Part shown: piece by piece, positions 43,151 through 53,546 of the stretch | How positions within the stretch are numbered: position 1 is the stretch's first letter | Layout of the letters: each line of letters opens with the position of its first letter | Source: Ottelia alismoides | Lineage: Eukaryota > Streptophyta > Magnoliopsida > Alismatales > Hydrocharitaceae | DNA length: 64,000 bases | Direction: 5' to 3' | Assembly (NCBI GenBank): GCA_037367405.1 | Contig: JAZKJV010000391.1 | Location: forward strand, 806,001 to 870,000 | Made by a program: the position numbers and the translations under genes | Notes under the pieces: model-generated | Told to the model about the DNA's origin: nothing | The model's database searches: none | Seen by the model: only the letters and a program-made list of their open reading frames with translations

Positions 43151-44014
43151 TTTTGTTTTTGCCGTGAATCGTTTTAAACCTGAAAATTCGAATCTTTTGG
43201 TCTTCGGCCAAACCACAAGCTTGCCCTCTTTAGTTATCCTAGTATTATATGCACTACTAAAAATGACATATTGCGTCCATAAATCATGTAGGTTTATTGT
43301 TTTCTTAGGAAAAATCTCGTGGATAATTTGTTCTTCATCCATCTTTTTATGTACTTGATTACTGTGAAAATATTATACTATATTGAGTTAACCTATTTTT
43401 CATAAGAGATTATATAATAATACCGGAGCTTGGCTCTTATGAATAATGAATTAAAAGAGTGTGAACTAATAATAGTTTTATTAATTGGTGAACTTGGAGA
43501 TTATTTTATGTTGTTATTAGATATGTAATTAGTTTGGGCCGGCTCGATCTAAGCACGATCCATTAGTTTCAAGTTAGACTTGGATTTTTGTCTATCTTTT
43601 GTAGATTTTTGGGGCCTCGAGCCATCCTAAAGGCACCAATGTTAAATATGCTTGGGCATGTGCCATGCACAATCACACGAACCCAACCCAATGCTCACCC
43701 CCCATGCAGAACTAAGGTGAATATGTGGAAAAGGTAGAGTTCTAAAGAACTAAGTCGGCTTTGACAAAGGAAGTTGGGAATTTCCCCAAGTAGTCAAACA
43801 ACTTGGAGAGGGAATATAGCGGTTAGGAGATCGGTTGGTCAGCTAGGGAGGTGGAAGAACCAATACTTGGGTTATGAACGTTCCAATAGTAGGGTAAGTG
43901 TCGAGGAAGATGAAGGTCGTGGTGGCGCTACCACAAAATTCCTCCTCTTTAAATATCGTAAATTAAAAAATAAAATAAAATAATAGTCAATTTAGGTGAA
44001 TTATAAAATATAAA
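43151..44014. other. No gene recognised
   Basis: Mixed AT-rich intergenic DNA. Short open frames carry no known motif. Confidence 0.4.
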
Positions 44015-45036
44015 GGGTTTTTATCTCCTTAGATATTCCAATATCAGTTATGTCCCTCACTTTTTTGGAATATCAGTTGTACCCCTTACTTATTGCACTG
44101 TTATCACTTGTGTCCTTCCGTTAATTTCATTGTCAATAAATTGAATTAAATTATGATTTATACAAACCATAGTTTGATTTAAAAAGGCATAAGTGACAAA
44201 ATAAATCCCTCCCTCCTCTTCTACACAACCCCTTTGGGTCTTCGATATGGAGAATTTGGAATTTGGAACATGAAGAAGTCGTAGAAGACGAGCAGGAAGA
44301 GGTTCCCGACGACCATCGTCGTGCAAGGTAGCATCGCAAGGTTCCCTTGCACTGCTTCACCCTTCGCGAGGTCTCTCTCGACAAGCAGAGGACACATGAG
44401 GTGAAGTCAACCATCTAGATTTAGAGGGTGAGGTTGGAGCCAATGTCATTGGAGGATGGAGTAGTAGAAAATAGGGGTTCCTTATGGATCTTACTTTATG
44501 TGTCTTTGACACAAGTTGGATTGTTGTCACGACCACAGATCTTGTCCAATGGGTCATCTCCACGAGCCGGCGGATGATTTGTATTGGAGACGACCAACAA
44601 AGGAGGCGAGGGGCAATGGAGGAGGGGTTCGGAAGAGCTGGGGGCAGTAGAGGGGGTCAAAGGAGGTTGGGCAGAAAAGTGGAGGGCAAAGGAGGTGGGG
44701 AGACAGACGATGAGTTCGTAGGTGGTGGGGCAGAGGAGGTGGAGGGGAGGAGGGCTCGAGGGAGAGAGGCGGCAGAGGAGGAGGGGCAAAAGGAGGTGGA
44801 AGAGTGGAAGTAAGAAGAAGAAAAGGACACTTCTATCCTCACTTTTTAATCTAGTTTCCTTTGTGTCCCGAAAGTTAACATTCATTTGGGATGGTTTGGA
44901 TGGGGATGGATGGCAACTAACCCGATGGGCACAAATGATCATTGTGGAAGAAGTCAGGGGCAGAAATGAGATTCCAAAAAAGGGAGGGGTATAGTTGATA
45001 CTGCAATATCAAAGGAGTGCACAACTTATAAAAATC
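44015..45036. mobile_element. Non-autonomous Mutator-like element, about 1.0 kb
   Basis: The left end GGGTTTTTATCTCCTTAG, then TTCCAATATCAGTTATG, is mirrored on the right by CTGCAATATCAAAGGAGTGC and AACTTATAAAAATC. The terminal repeats span about 70 bp and match the MITE at 45521. The interior is GC-rich and purine-biased (44560-44820) with long open frames on both strands, which I read as compositional. No transposase and no clear 9-bp duplication were found. Confidence 0.6.
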
Positions 45037-45520
45037 ATATTTTAATCATGCTTACAAATATATAATCCGTATTTCGAAGATTTTTATTTTTGTTATATAT
45101 TATTTTACATTATTATACAATAGTTTAGGAACTTATAATTATATTTATTTTTTATTTTAATAAATACACGTTTTTGTACATTTTTATTTTTGAGTGTTTT
45201 ATGATTTTTATGTTTTTGTGTGAAAATAAAAGATCATAAGATATTTATATATATAAAATTGAAAACAAGTAAAATGAGTAAATATGTCTTCTAGAAATCA
45301 TTTTAGTACAAAAATCCACTTGTGCATGGATACAATAAGATCTCAAAATATAATGTTCACAAATGAATCATATTCACTCCCAAAGTATCTATAGAATTTA
45401 GGATATTTTTAGTGATCAACTTTAAAGCTAAATGGAGTTGAATTAGTTTATATTCCAAAGATATAGGTCTCTGAAGTCTGGCATATTATCGATTATGGTT
45501 TTTGAGATTATTTATTTTTT

Positions 45521-45781
45521 GGTTTTTATCACTTGTGCCCTTTTGAGATATTGCAATTTCAGTTATGCCCCTCCTTTTTTGAAATATCAGTTGTGCTCCT
45601 ACCTTCTTGCAAAATTCACAGTTCTGCCCTTTTGTAATATCAGTTATGCCCCTACTTTACCTTAACAGAAGGGCAAAATTGTGAATTTTGCAAGAAGTTA
45701 AGGGCATAAGTGATATTCCAAAAAAGAGAGGGGTATAACTGAAATTGTAATATCTCAGAGGGGCACAACTGATAAAAACCC
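45521..45781. mobile_element. Mutator-type MITE with 9-bp target duplication
   Basis: The termini GGTTTTTATCACTTGTGCCC and GGGCACAACTGATAAAAACC form long imperfect inverted repeats of over 100 bp. A perfect 9-bp duplication TTATTTTTT flanks it at 45512-45520 and 45782-45790. It is 261 bp and non-coding. Confidence 0.85.
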
Positions 45782-46449
45782 TTATTTTTTATTTTTCCCT
45801 TGTATTTTTTAATAGATAAAAATAATTACTTTATTTGACATCAAAATCATGAGTTCTATTGAAAATTAGAAACTTTTCTATTTGTTTGGGACAGCTATAC
45901 AAGAGTATCCAAAACCAAAACTCAGTCGTTGCATTTCTGGATTTTTCCTAATATGTTTTAAATTTTGTATTTTATGTATATTGAATTTTAAAAGTGAGTT
46001 TGAGTCATTTAGAGTTATATAAAAATAGTTATAGACTTGGAAAGTTGGGACTTAGAAATTTTGGATTTTAGATTTCTTCCAAGTTATTAAAGTTATGATT
46101 ATTAACATTTACATTGTGAAAAAAAGAATTATTTTGAAAAGAGTTGAAATGGATTTATTATGCTTGTTTGAAGTTTATGTACAAGGGAGTTCCTTGTTGG
46201 GGTTCTCTGATTTTTCTTCTTTTTTTGTCAACCAAGAAAATCTGGATTGGTCTTTAGTTTAAGGTCATCAATATGACTATTTCTCATTTTTCTTAGTTAG
46301 TGTCTATATACAGACACAAAATATACATCTTTCCTTATTTTCTCTTATTCTTTTCTTAATCTTTCTGTTATATTTTATTTTATTGATATTTTTTATTTAT
46401 AAGATGAATTGTAGAAGTAGGGAGTTTTATGAGTTATTTACATTGTAAG

Positions 46450-48178
46450 AGGCCTAGGATTGCTAAGTATTTAGGTAGCGACTTTGTCTCCTACCAAATT
46501 GAGGGTGATCCTCCCATATACAAGGATGTCATGGTTTCTACCAAGGCTAGGTATTGGAAGGATGCCAATAAATCTAAAATGTATTTTATCATTTCAAATG
46601 GCACATAGGAATTGGTCGGTCTACCTCCTGGGTGTTCTACCATAGGAAGTAAATTGGAATTCAGAAGGAAACTTTGGCTAAACGGATTCATGGAAAAATA
46701 TAAGGCAAAATTTGTAGCCAAAGGTTTCAAGCTGAAGGAGGATATTGATTATTTTGATACACATTCTCTTATTACTATGATGACTATGATTCGGATGCTC
46801 TTTGTGTTGGCCTCCATTCATGAACTCACAATTTATCAAATGGATGTGAAGACTACCCTTTTATATGGTGATCTTGATGAAGAGATCTTTATGAACCAAC
46901 CCGAGGGATTCGTAGCATCTGATAATGAAAGAAAGGTCTACTAGCTTGTAAAGTCCCTTTACAGATTAAAACATGCTTCGAAATAATGGTATGAAAAAAA
47001 TGATAAGACTATCCAATCTTATGGCTTTATTGTTCATGAATTTAATAAATGTGTGCATTCTATGATAAAAGGTAATATGTTTGTTATCTTGTGCCTATAT
47101 GCCGATGATATTTTGATATTTGATCAAACATAGGGATAGTCAAGAAACCAAGAGGTTCTTGAGCGGTAGGTTTGAGAAGAAGGACTTAGGAGTTGCAAAT
47201 GTGATTTTGGAGATCAAACTTAGATCTACTAATGGGATAGTTGTATCTCAGTTACATCCTACTGAGAAAGTTCTAGAAAGATTTGGCTATCAGACATGTA
47301 AATCTGTATGCACTCCTTATGATTTATCTAAACCCCTCTGCTAAAACAAGAGTTGAGTACATGTAGCACAGCTACGGTATTCCCAGATTATTGGAAGCTT
47401 GATGTACCTTATGAACTGTACTCGACCTGATATTTCATTTGTAGTCGTGAAGTTGAGTAGGTATACGAGCTGTCCTGACCGTACTCATCAGAATACCTTG
47501 GATCGAGTAATAAAGTACCTTAAGGTTACTATACTTCTTGGACTGCATTATGATAAATATCCTCTTGTCTTATAAGGATATAGTGATGCAAGTTGGATTG
47601 GTAAAATGGAGGACGCTGGGAGTAACGATGTGATCGGGTATGTATTTACCCTTGGAAGTGGTGCAATCTCCTAGAGATATGTGAAACAGACCATCTTGGC
47701 TCGATCTACTTTGGAGGCAGAGTTGTGTGCTTTGGGCGACAGGTATAGAGGTTGAATAGCTTAGGAGCTTCTCTCTGAGATGCTTATGGTGGGTAAGCAT
47801 ATACCAATGATTTCTTTACATTATGATAGTGTGACTACTATTGCAAAGATAAATAGTTCAGAGTATAATCAGAAAACTAGATGACATATCCAAGTTAGAC
47901 TTAAGTCTATGAGGGATTTGGTGTCTTCTGGAGTGATTAATGTGAAATTTGTTGCTACTAAAGATAACATGATAGATCCACTTGCAAAAGGACATTATAG
48001 ATCCTTAGTCCAAAAAATCAGACTTGGGATGGCGCTGAAACCCCCTGAGAGTTTACCTGCAGTAGCAACCCAACCTAAATTAGTAGAGATTCCACAAAGG
48101 TTCGATTCGAAAATAATTTGTATGGTGAATTGGTTGGCACTCATTATGCAAGACTTTTCACGTGATTCCTATCCCTGA
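46450..48178 (+). pseudogene. Copia 3 reverse transcriptase and RNase H, decayed
   Basis: Recognisable pieces in order are RPRIAKYLGSDF, KYKAKFVAKGFKLKEDIDYF, the polymerase block YQMDVKTTLLYGDLDEEIFM, a YADDILIF-like YxDD motif near 47100, KKDLGVAN, and the RNase H tail VKFVATKDNMIDPLAKG. Premature stops occur at about 46607, 46942 and 46984, and the frame changes several times. No product is expected. Confidence 0.85.
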
Positions 48179-48510
48179 AAAGTCTAGTGCTTGAAAACTG
48201 TAGGAAAAGATCGAGCATCATGCTCTTAATGGGTTCAAGTCTTTTATAGGCAGCAAGATGTGAGCAGTGCATCCTTGGAGAATGCCACCTATACGAGTAT
48301 TTCTATGGGCCACTTATAAAAGATGAAAGTTTATCCTTAATATACTCATGAAATAGGGCATGGTCCATGGCCATTAATAGAACCAAATCAGAAGATTGTC
48401 ACCATAGACTTCACTATGTTGTTACTACTTGATATCATTACATCAAAGGATTAACTTTGAGAATTTGAGATTTTTAGCTCTCTATGTTTCAATAGTGAAT
48501 TTGTGGGGGA

Positions 48511-49378
48511 TGTTGGAATTAACTTTTTAGAATGTTTAATGCAACTTTATGGTAAATATCAAGTTGTATTAATGTATCTCAATTCTTGGAATACAATATT
48601 TCAACCATTTGCGAGGGTGTTTTTCAGTCGTACATCGTGGAGTGTTAAAATCGATACTTGATTTTTATATGGAAAGTCATGTGACCAGTCTGGAAACATA
48701 ATATATAGGACTTTGGACTACCACATGTGTACGAGCCCACTTTCATGTCGCGTCATGCTGGACACAGATTCGGGCACAGGCGCAACGTAGTTGCAGTTGC
48801 GGCATGGCTTGATATGAAATGAAGACCGAGTCAGTTTTATGTAACTGTGGATTGGTTTCAATTCCAAGGGGCATGTCCCTTAATCATATTATGATGTGTA
48901 ACTTCCTCGACGGCTTTAAGTATATGTATCGTTCTCAAAGTTGTAGACTAGGATTACGAATAATTATAGCTCTCATTCCCACCGCCTCTCTTCTTCCTCT
49001 CACAATCTTGGGCTTCGTCTACGAAGGTGACTTTTGAGGATGCTTAGGCACGGTGCACACTATCAACGAGTGTGGTACCGTCGTATGAGAGTAATACACC
49101 AAGTCCATGTGCATCAGTAAAGTGGGGACGTTGTCTCTCTAAGGGGAATCCTACAACAAGATACTTTGGTTGTGATCTCTAACCCTCTCTTTCTTTGTCG
49201 CATCATTTTGCTATGATAATTTTTTTTTGATTTTTCCCTTGTTCTAATCTTCATATGATTTTAACACGGATATTTTTTCTTGTCATTGATGATCTGGATG
49301 CATACATATTGTGATTTAAATTGTAAACATGTTGCAAATCTGGTTTCTGTATGTATATGCATGATGCGATTTTCAACA
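48511..49378 (+). repeat. 3' LTR of copia element 3
   Basis: It begins TGTTGGAATTAAC directly after the polypurine tract and probably ends GATTTTCAACA, giving 868 bp. A possible TATA box (ATATATAGGA) is near 48702. The right end is inferred from the TG...CA rule, as no partner LTR is present. Confidence 0.72.
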
Positions 49379-51420
49379 TTTCTCTCCCTTTCTCCCTTTC
49401 ATTGTCTTCTTCCTCCTCCTTCTTCTTTGTCTTCCTCTCCTTTCTAGGTCAAGAAATATAACACCAATGTCATCATGATGGTCGATATTTTGTATCTGAT
49501 CATCCATCTTCATCAATGACTCTAGGCAATCATGCACCACCACTGACCTCCCTCGTGCAGGCCGATCCTCAGCTCATGTCACCCCATACGATCGAACCTC
49601 ATCGCCCTCTAATGTCCACCAATTGTCATCCCTCCATACTCAAACATTGACAACGTAGAGCTCTAATTACAGCCTCCAACTCCACTATGAAACTTAACGC
49701 AGTGCTAGAACAACGCCACAGCTACCACGCCATAGCTACCGACACCATCCATTGTGTCTAAGTATGCAACCATCATCGTTGTCCTAGAGCTCACCATCAT
49801 TGTCTTCCTCTCCCTTCTTATAAAGGCATATACCATTAACCATGCTTGCGAGCAATGACAATCACACCTTCTTCTCATCTCTTATCGATCTATGTAGGCA
49901 CCTCTCTCATGGTGGAGCCCCTATCATGCTCTAGCTCCAGCCTTGACAGCCCGCCAAGCGTGCCACCCCCCTACTCTGTCGTGCCTCCTCTTCCAAGCCT
50001 ACATCACCTTCCTTGACCTTTGCTCCTCTTCGTAGCCATTTACGGTAGGACCTCTCAGACGTCCCTCCCTTTTATCTTCTCAATTAGTTATGATTTTTTT
50101 ATTGTTTTCAAAGGAGAGGAAGGAGACTTATGAAAAAAAATAAATTTGATAAAATAAGAAAGATAATCTGTTCACTTTTAACCATAAACTAAATCGCAGT
50201 TAACCGCATGGGTCATGGTATAAGAGTTAGCATATTTGAGAAGAGCATACATTCATGAGATGTACAATGTTGCTACAATAATGATAGAAGTCTGTTGATT
50301 AATTGTTAATATCATTCAATGATTGCTTTCACATGTACCTACCAAGACATGTTCTCATGAGTAGTTATGTACTATAAATTTCATAAATAAATAAATAAAT
50401 AAATAAATAAATCATGTAGCCCCATGTGGAGAATAAGGTATATTTTTTAATCCTGAGACTATAGATTCTGATCAGGTGTTGTTTGACTTCTCTCATTCAT
50501 GTCTAATAATATATATATATAATATTAACGTAATTTGCGGTTAATCCCGCGATTCTCTGTACCTTTAATTAAATATAAAAAATACAGAGGCTTTTTACAC
50601 TTGTATCCTTATATTTGTCAGAAATATAGTATGTTTCCTTATTTAGACTTCTAACTTCGTAGTTTTTTCAATGGCGATATTTAAGGGCCGTGAAAGCTTA
50701 TATGTTGGTCAGTCGGACTGGTTGGATCGGGAATCCAGTCAGTTCGGGTTGATCCGGATTAAACCAATTTTGATGGTTTAGTAAATTTTCAAAAAATAAA
50801 GGTTTAAATAATGAAATGATGGTGTTTTTATCACTTGTGCCCTTCTTAACTTTTGCGATATAAGTTATGTCGCTCTTTTTTTAGAATATACGTTGTGTCA
50901 CTACTTTCTTAGAGTAGTTTTTTAGAAGCAACTATAAATAAATTATTACAATATTATATTCATATATAATTCTAGAAAATATAACTAACTTTTGTAAAGT
51001 TTTATTTGAAATATGTAAACATGTTATTCTATTGAAAGATTTGATATTTTAGATGATTCTTTCATAGATATATAAATACATACTTACAAATATGTATCTG
51101 GTTTTATCGGTTCAAAAACTCGGTTCGATAGGTCTGACCAGTAAATTAAGCTCGATCTGGTTTTTTCCTAGTCGATAGTAATGATGACATCATGCTGACA
51201 TCATCACCGGTCCTACCGAATTGGACCGACAGTCCGACTTGATTGGATCAAATCGAAGACTCAACGATTCAATATCCGGTCCGATTTTTAAAACCTTGCT
51301 TATATGTATTTGAGACATAAGAAAGGGTCGGATGTTTTTTGTTAGATTTTGTTACCATGCCCTTATACTTTGTCCCGGTTTTTGAATTTTTTTAGTTCAT
51401 CCTAAACTTCACTGAACTTC
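49379..51420. other. Intergenic, no gene recognised
   Basis: From 49379 to 50050 the + strand is pyrimidine-rich. An (AAAT)n microsatellite lies at 50383-50413. GGTTGGATCGGGAATCC and GGTCCGATTTTTAAAACC-like blocks at 50705 and 51280 look like the two ends of a decayed repeat. Confidence 0.4.
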
Positions 51421-51422
51421 AG

Positions 51423-51653
51423 ATGTACTACTACGCGAATTTATTCCCATATATTGTTCTCCATCTCAATGGAAATTCGCTTTTCTGGGGTGAATTAATT
51501 TCCGACAAACCGTCTAAAATGGAACATCAATTGATTGATTGGTCTTATAGCACACGTCATCTTTTCATGATTAATAATACCAACCAAAACATAGGTATCT
51601 TATCATATTTAGGTGTAGATGTTCGATTGCGTCGCCATCAAACAAAGTTTTAG
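51423..51653 (+). other. Open frame of unknown nature, 76 residues
   Basis: MYYYANLFPYIVLHLNGNSL opens a frame of mixed composition that ends RRHQTKF. It is not low complexity, but I recognise no domain, and it lies among repeats. It could be an exon remnant or a retroelement fragment. A coding role is not supported. Confidence 0.2.
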
Positions 51654-51694
51654 AATTAAATAAAACTTTACAAAAGAAGGGCGAAGAGAGAAGA

Positions 51695-51718
51695 CTGTCG
51701 GTTAGGGGTAACCGACAG
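51695..51718. repeat. Perfect short hairpin with GGGG loop
   Basis: CTGTCGGTTA and TAACCGACAG are perfect 10-bp inverted arms around GGGG, just after the open frame at 51423-51653. Confidence 0.8.
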
Positions 51719-51854
51719 GGACGTGATTGCAACATTGGTAAAATAATATTAGGGGTATTATTGCTAATTGAATTCCTTTTGGTTTAGTTTTTTAAATTTG
51801 CAAATTTATTTGCAAAAAAAAGTAACAATATCAGTTTTCTTTTGATATAGAAAG

Positions 51855-52010
51855 GGGAAAATGGGTCTGCCCCGCTCCATTTTTTCGGTGATTTTTTTAT
51901 TTTTTTCAAAAATATTGTTATGTACTTTTATCAGTGTATCTTTTTAATATGTCTTTTCAATTTTGTCAGAAACCGAGACTCCTGCCTTTCATCTAAAACA
52001 TATAATTTTA
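51855..52010. repeat. Remnant of the GGCTGCC-type foldback MITE
   Basis: GGGTCTGCCCCGCTCCATTT, then TTTTGTCAGAAACCGAGACTC and CCTGCCTTTCATC, match the left arm of 42635-42985. The right arm is lost. Confidence 0.65.
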
Positions 52011-52310
52011 ACGATCTTCGAATTGTTGTAATCGACTTGTTTTAGATAGAAGTCATGTAATCGACTTGCATTTCATATCTATTTTATATTTTAAAAGATA
52101 TTACATAGAATATTGTTTATTTCTTGATTGATTAAGAGGTATTTCGTGTGAATATCTTAATTCTTAAATAGAATATAAACCCTTGGCGAGATCGCATACT
52201 TTGAGGCATTCTCCATGGAAGCTTTTCTTCATGTGAAGAAGAAGAATTGTGGTAAGATGTGTTCTTTATAAGCGATTTAAAATACACGAGAAGTAGTTTG
52301 TATATTGAGA

Positions 52311-52641
52311 GGGCGTTCGGTTGGGGGTACCCCCACTTTGAGGGGTTATCCCCAAAATCCATATATTTAACCCACTAGTGGGGCCCACTATCTCTCCATC
52401 AAAAAATTATATTATACCATCATATCATCTAAAAATTATAAAATACTCAATTTCAATACAATCACATCACAACTATCTACTTTTTCAAATTTCAATATAA
52501 TCATATTATAATAACTACTCACTTTTCAAATTTCAATACAATCACATTACACAAACAGTTCCAACTCTAAACCTACCAACTAAAAATCAAAATAACAAAA
52601 CAGATTATCTCCTACAGATAACCCACGAACCAAATACACCC
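52311..52641. mobile_element. MITE, left of a tandem pair
   Basis: The termini GGGCGTTCGGTTGGGGG and CGAACCAAATACACCC are imperfect inverted repeats, with TGAGA at 52306-52310 and 52642-52646. The interior repeats TTTCAATACAATCACAT-like words. Non-coding. Confidence 0.75.
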
Positions 52642-52646
52642 TGAGA

Positions 52647-52903
52647 GGCCGTTCGGTTGGGAGGGTAAAAATAATATATTATACCATCATATCATATAAA
52701 AATTATAAACTACTCTACTTCTACTCATTTTTTCAAACTTCAATACAATCATATCACAATAACTACTCACTTTTTCAAACTTCAATACAATAATATCACA
52801 ACAAACTGACTTCTAACACATCTCCAATTTAACCATCTATACCAAAATACAAAAACGGATTACCTTCTACACAACTCCACTAACCCGCGTACCAAACGCA
52901 CCC
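52647..52903. mobile_element. MITE, right of a tandem pair
   Basis: GGCCGTTCGGTTGGGAGGG and GTACCAAACGCACCC are its ends, with TGAGA on the left (shared with the neighbouring copy) and TGAGT on the right. The interior closely resembles the left copy. It ends about 430 bp upstream of the LysM gene start codon. Confidence 0.75.
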
Positions 52904-52998
52904 TGAGTGTTTGTAAGACCAAGAGGATAAGCTCGGTCAAAGATGGACTCCTATGTGTAAAATGCAATATCCGATAACGAAGAGGGGCTAAACTGAAA

Positions 52999-53008
52999 TA
53001 TATTAAAA
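52999..53008 (+). promoter_or_regulatory. Possible TATA box of the LysM gene
   Basis: TATATTAAAA lies about 330 bp before the start codon. A pyrimidine (TC)n tract at 53142-53160, typical of plant core promoters and 5' UTRs, lies between. No transcript evidence is available, so this is a guess from position and sequence. Confidence 0.4.
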
Positions 53009-53330
53009 TATCCCCTTTCCTGTGACGCCGTGCTGCTGCGGCTCAGAGCTCTTCCAGTCCACGCGGCCCCACATTCTGCCACGTGTCCTCCGCCGAGTTT
53101 CAAATAGGAAAGCGCGACTTTGGATTCCCCACTCCTTCCGATCTCTCTCTCTCTCTCTCTGCGCGCAAATTAGGGCTCCGACGCGGTCCAATCGCCCAAT
53201 CCAAATCGCCAAATATCCCCAAAATCCGCGCCCCAAATCCAGATCTCCGCTGCCGACGCACTCGATCAGTCGCCTTTCAGCCGCAAAGTACGAATCTTTG
53301 GCGCCGAGGTCGCTCCGCGCTTCGCCTTCC

Positions 53331-53546
53331 ATGGAGGTGGGGGTCGAGAGGGGGCGGAGCAATGGGATCTCTGAGGGCTTCCCCTTCCGATCTCGAGATC
53401 TCGACGGCTTCAGCGCGTTGTCGGCGTCTCTGTCCCCACCGCCGCACCCGTCCCGGACCCCTTCTCCTTCCGGTATCGGTAGCATCGAGCATCGGGTGTC
53501 CAAGCTGGATACGCTTGCCGGCATTGCCATAAAGTACGGCGTTGAG
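53331..53546 (+). CDS. LysM protein exon 1
   Basis: Seventy-two codons, from MEVGVERGRS to IAIKYGVE. The donor GTGGGT starts at 53547. It is rich in Ser and Pro before the LysM domain. Confidence 0.92.

Larger units (their letters stand above)
46441..49378 (+). mobile_element. Copia element 3, 5'-truncated
   Basis: It runs from the reverse transcriptase region through RNase H, a polypurine tract (TTGTGGGGGA ending at 48510) and a 3' LTR at 48511-49378. Gag, protease and integrase are missing on the left; the junction is near 46440. It belongs to a different copia lineage from elements 1 and 2, judged by sequence and LTR length. Stops and frameshifts show that it is long dead. Confidence 0.85.

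Noticed and set aside
44484..44942. Open frames on both strands in a purine-biased block
   Set aside because: The composition (GGAGG-rich) keeps stops away. No motif is present and the block sits inside a Mutator-like element.
53003..53530. Minus-strand open frame of 175 residues opposite LysM exon 1
   Set aside because: It is the shadow of a GC-rich exon and 5' region. The + strand exon has proper splice sites and a LysM domain.
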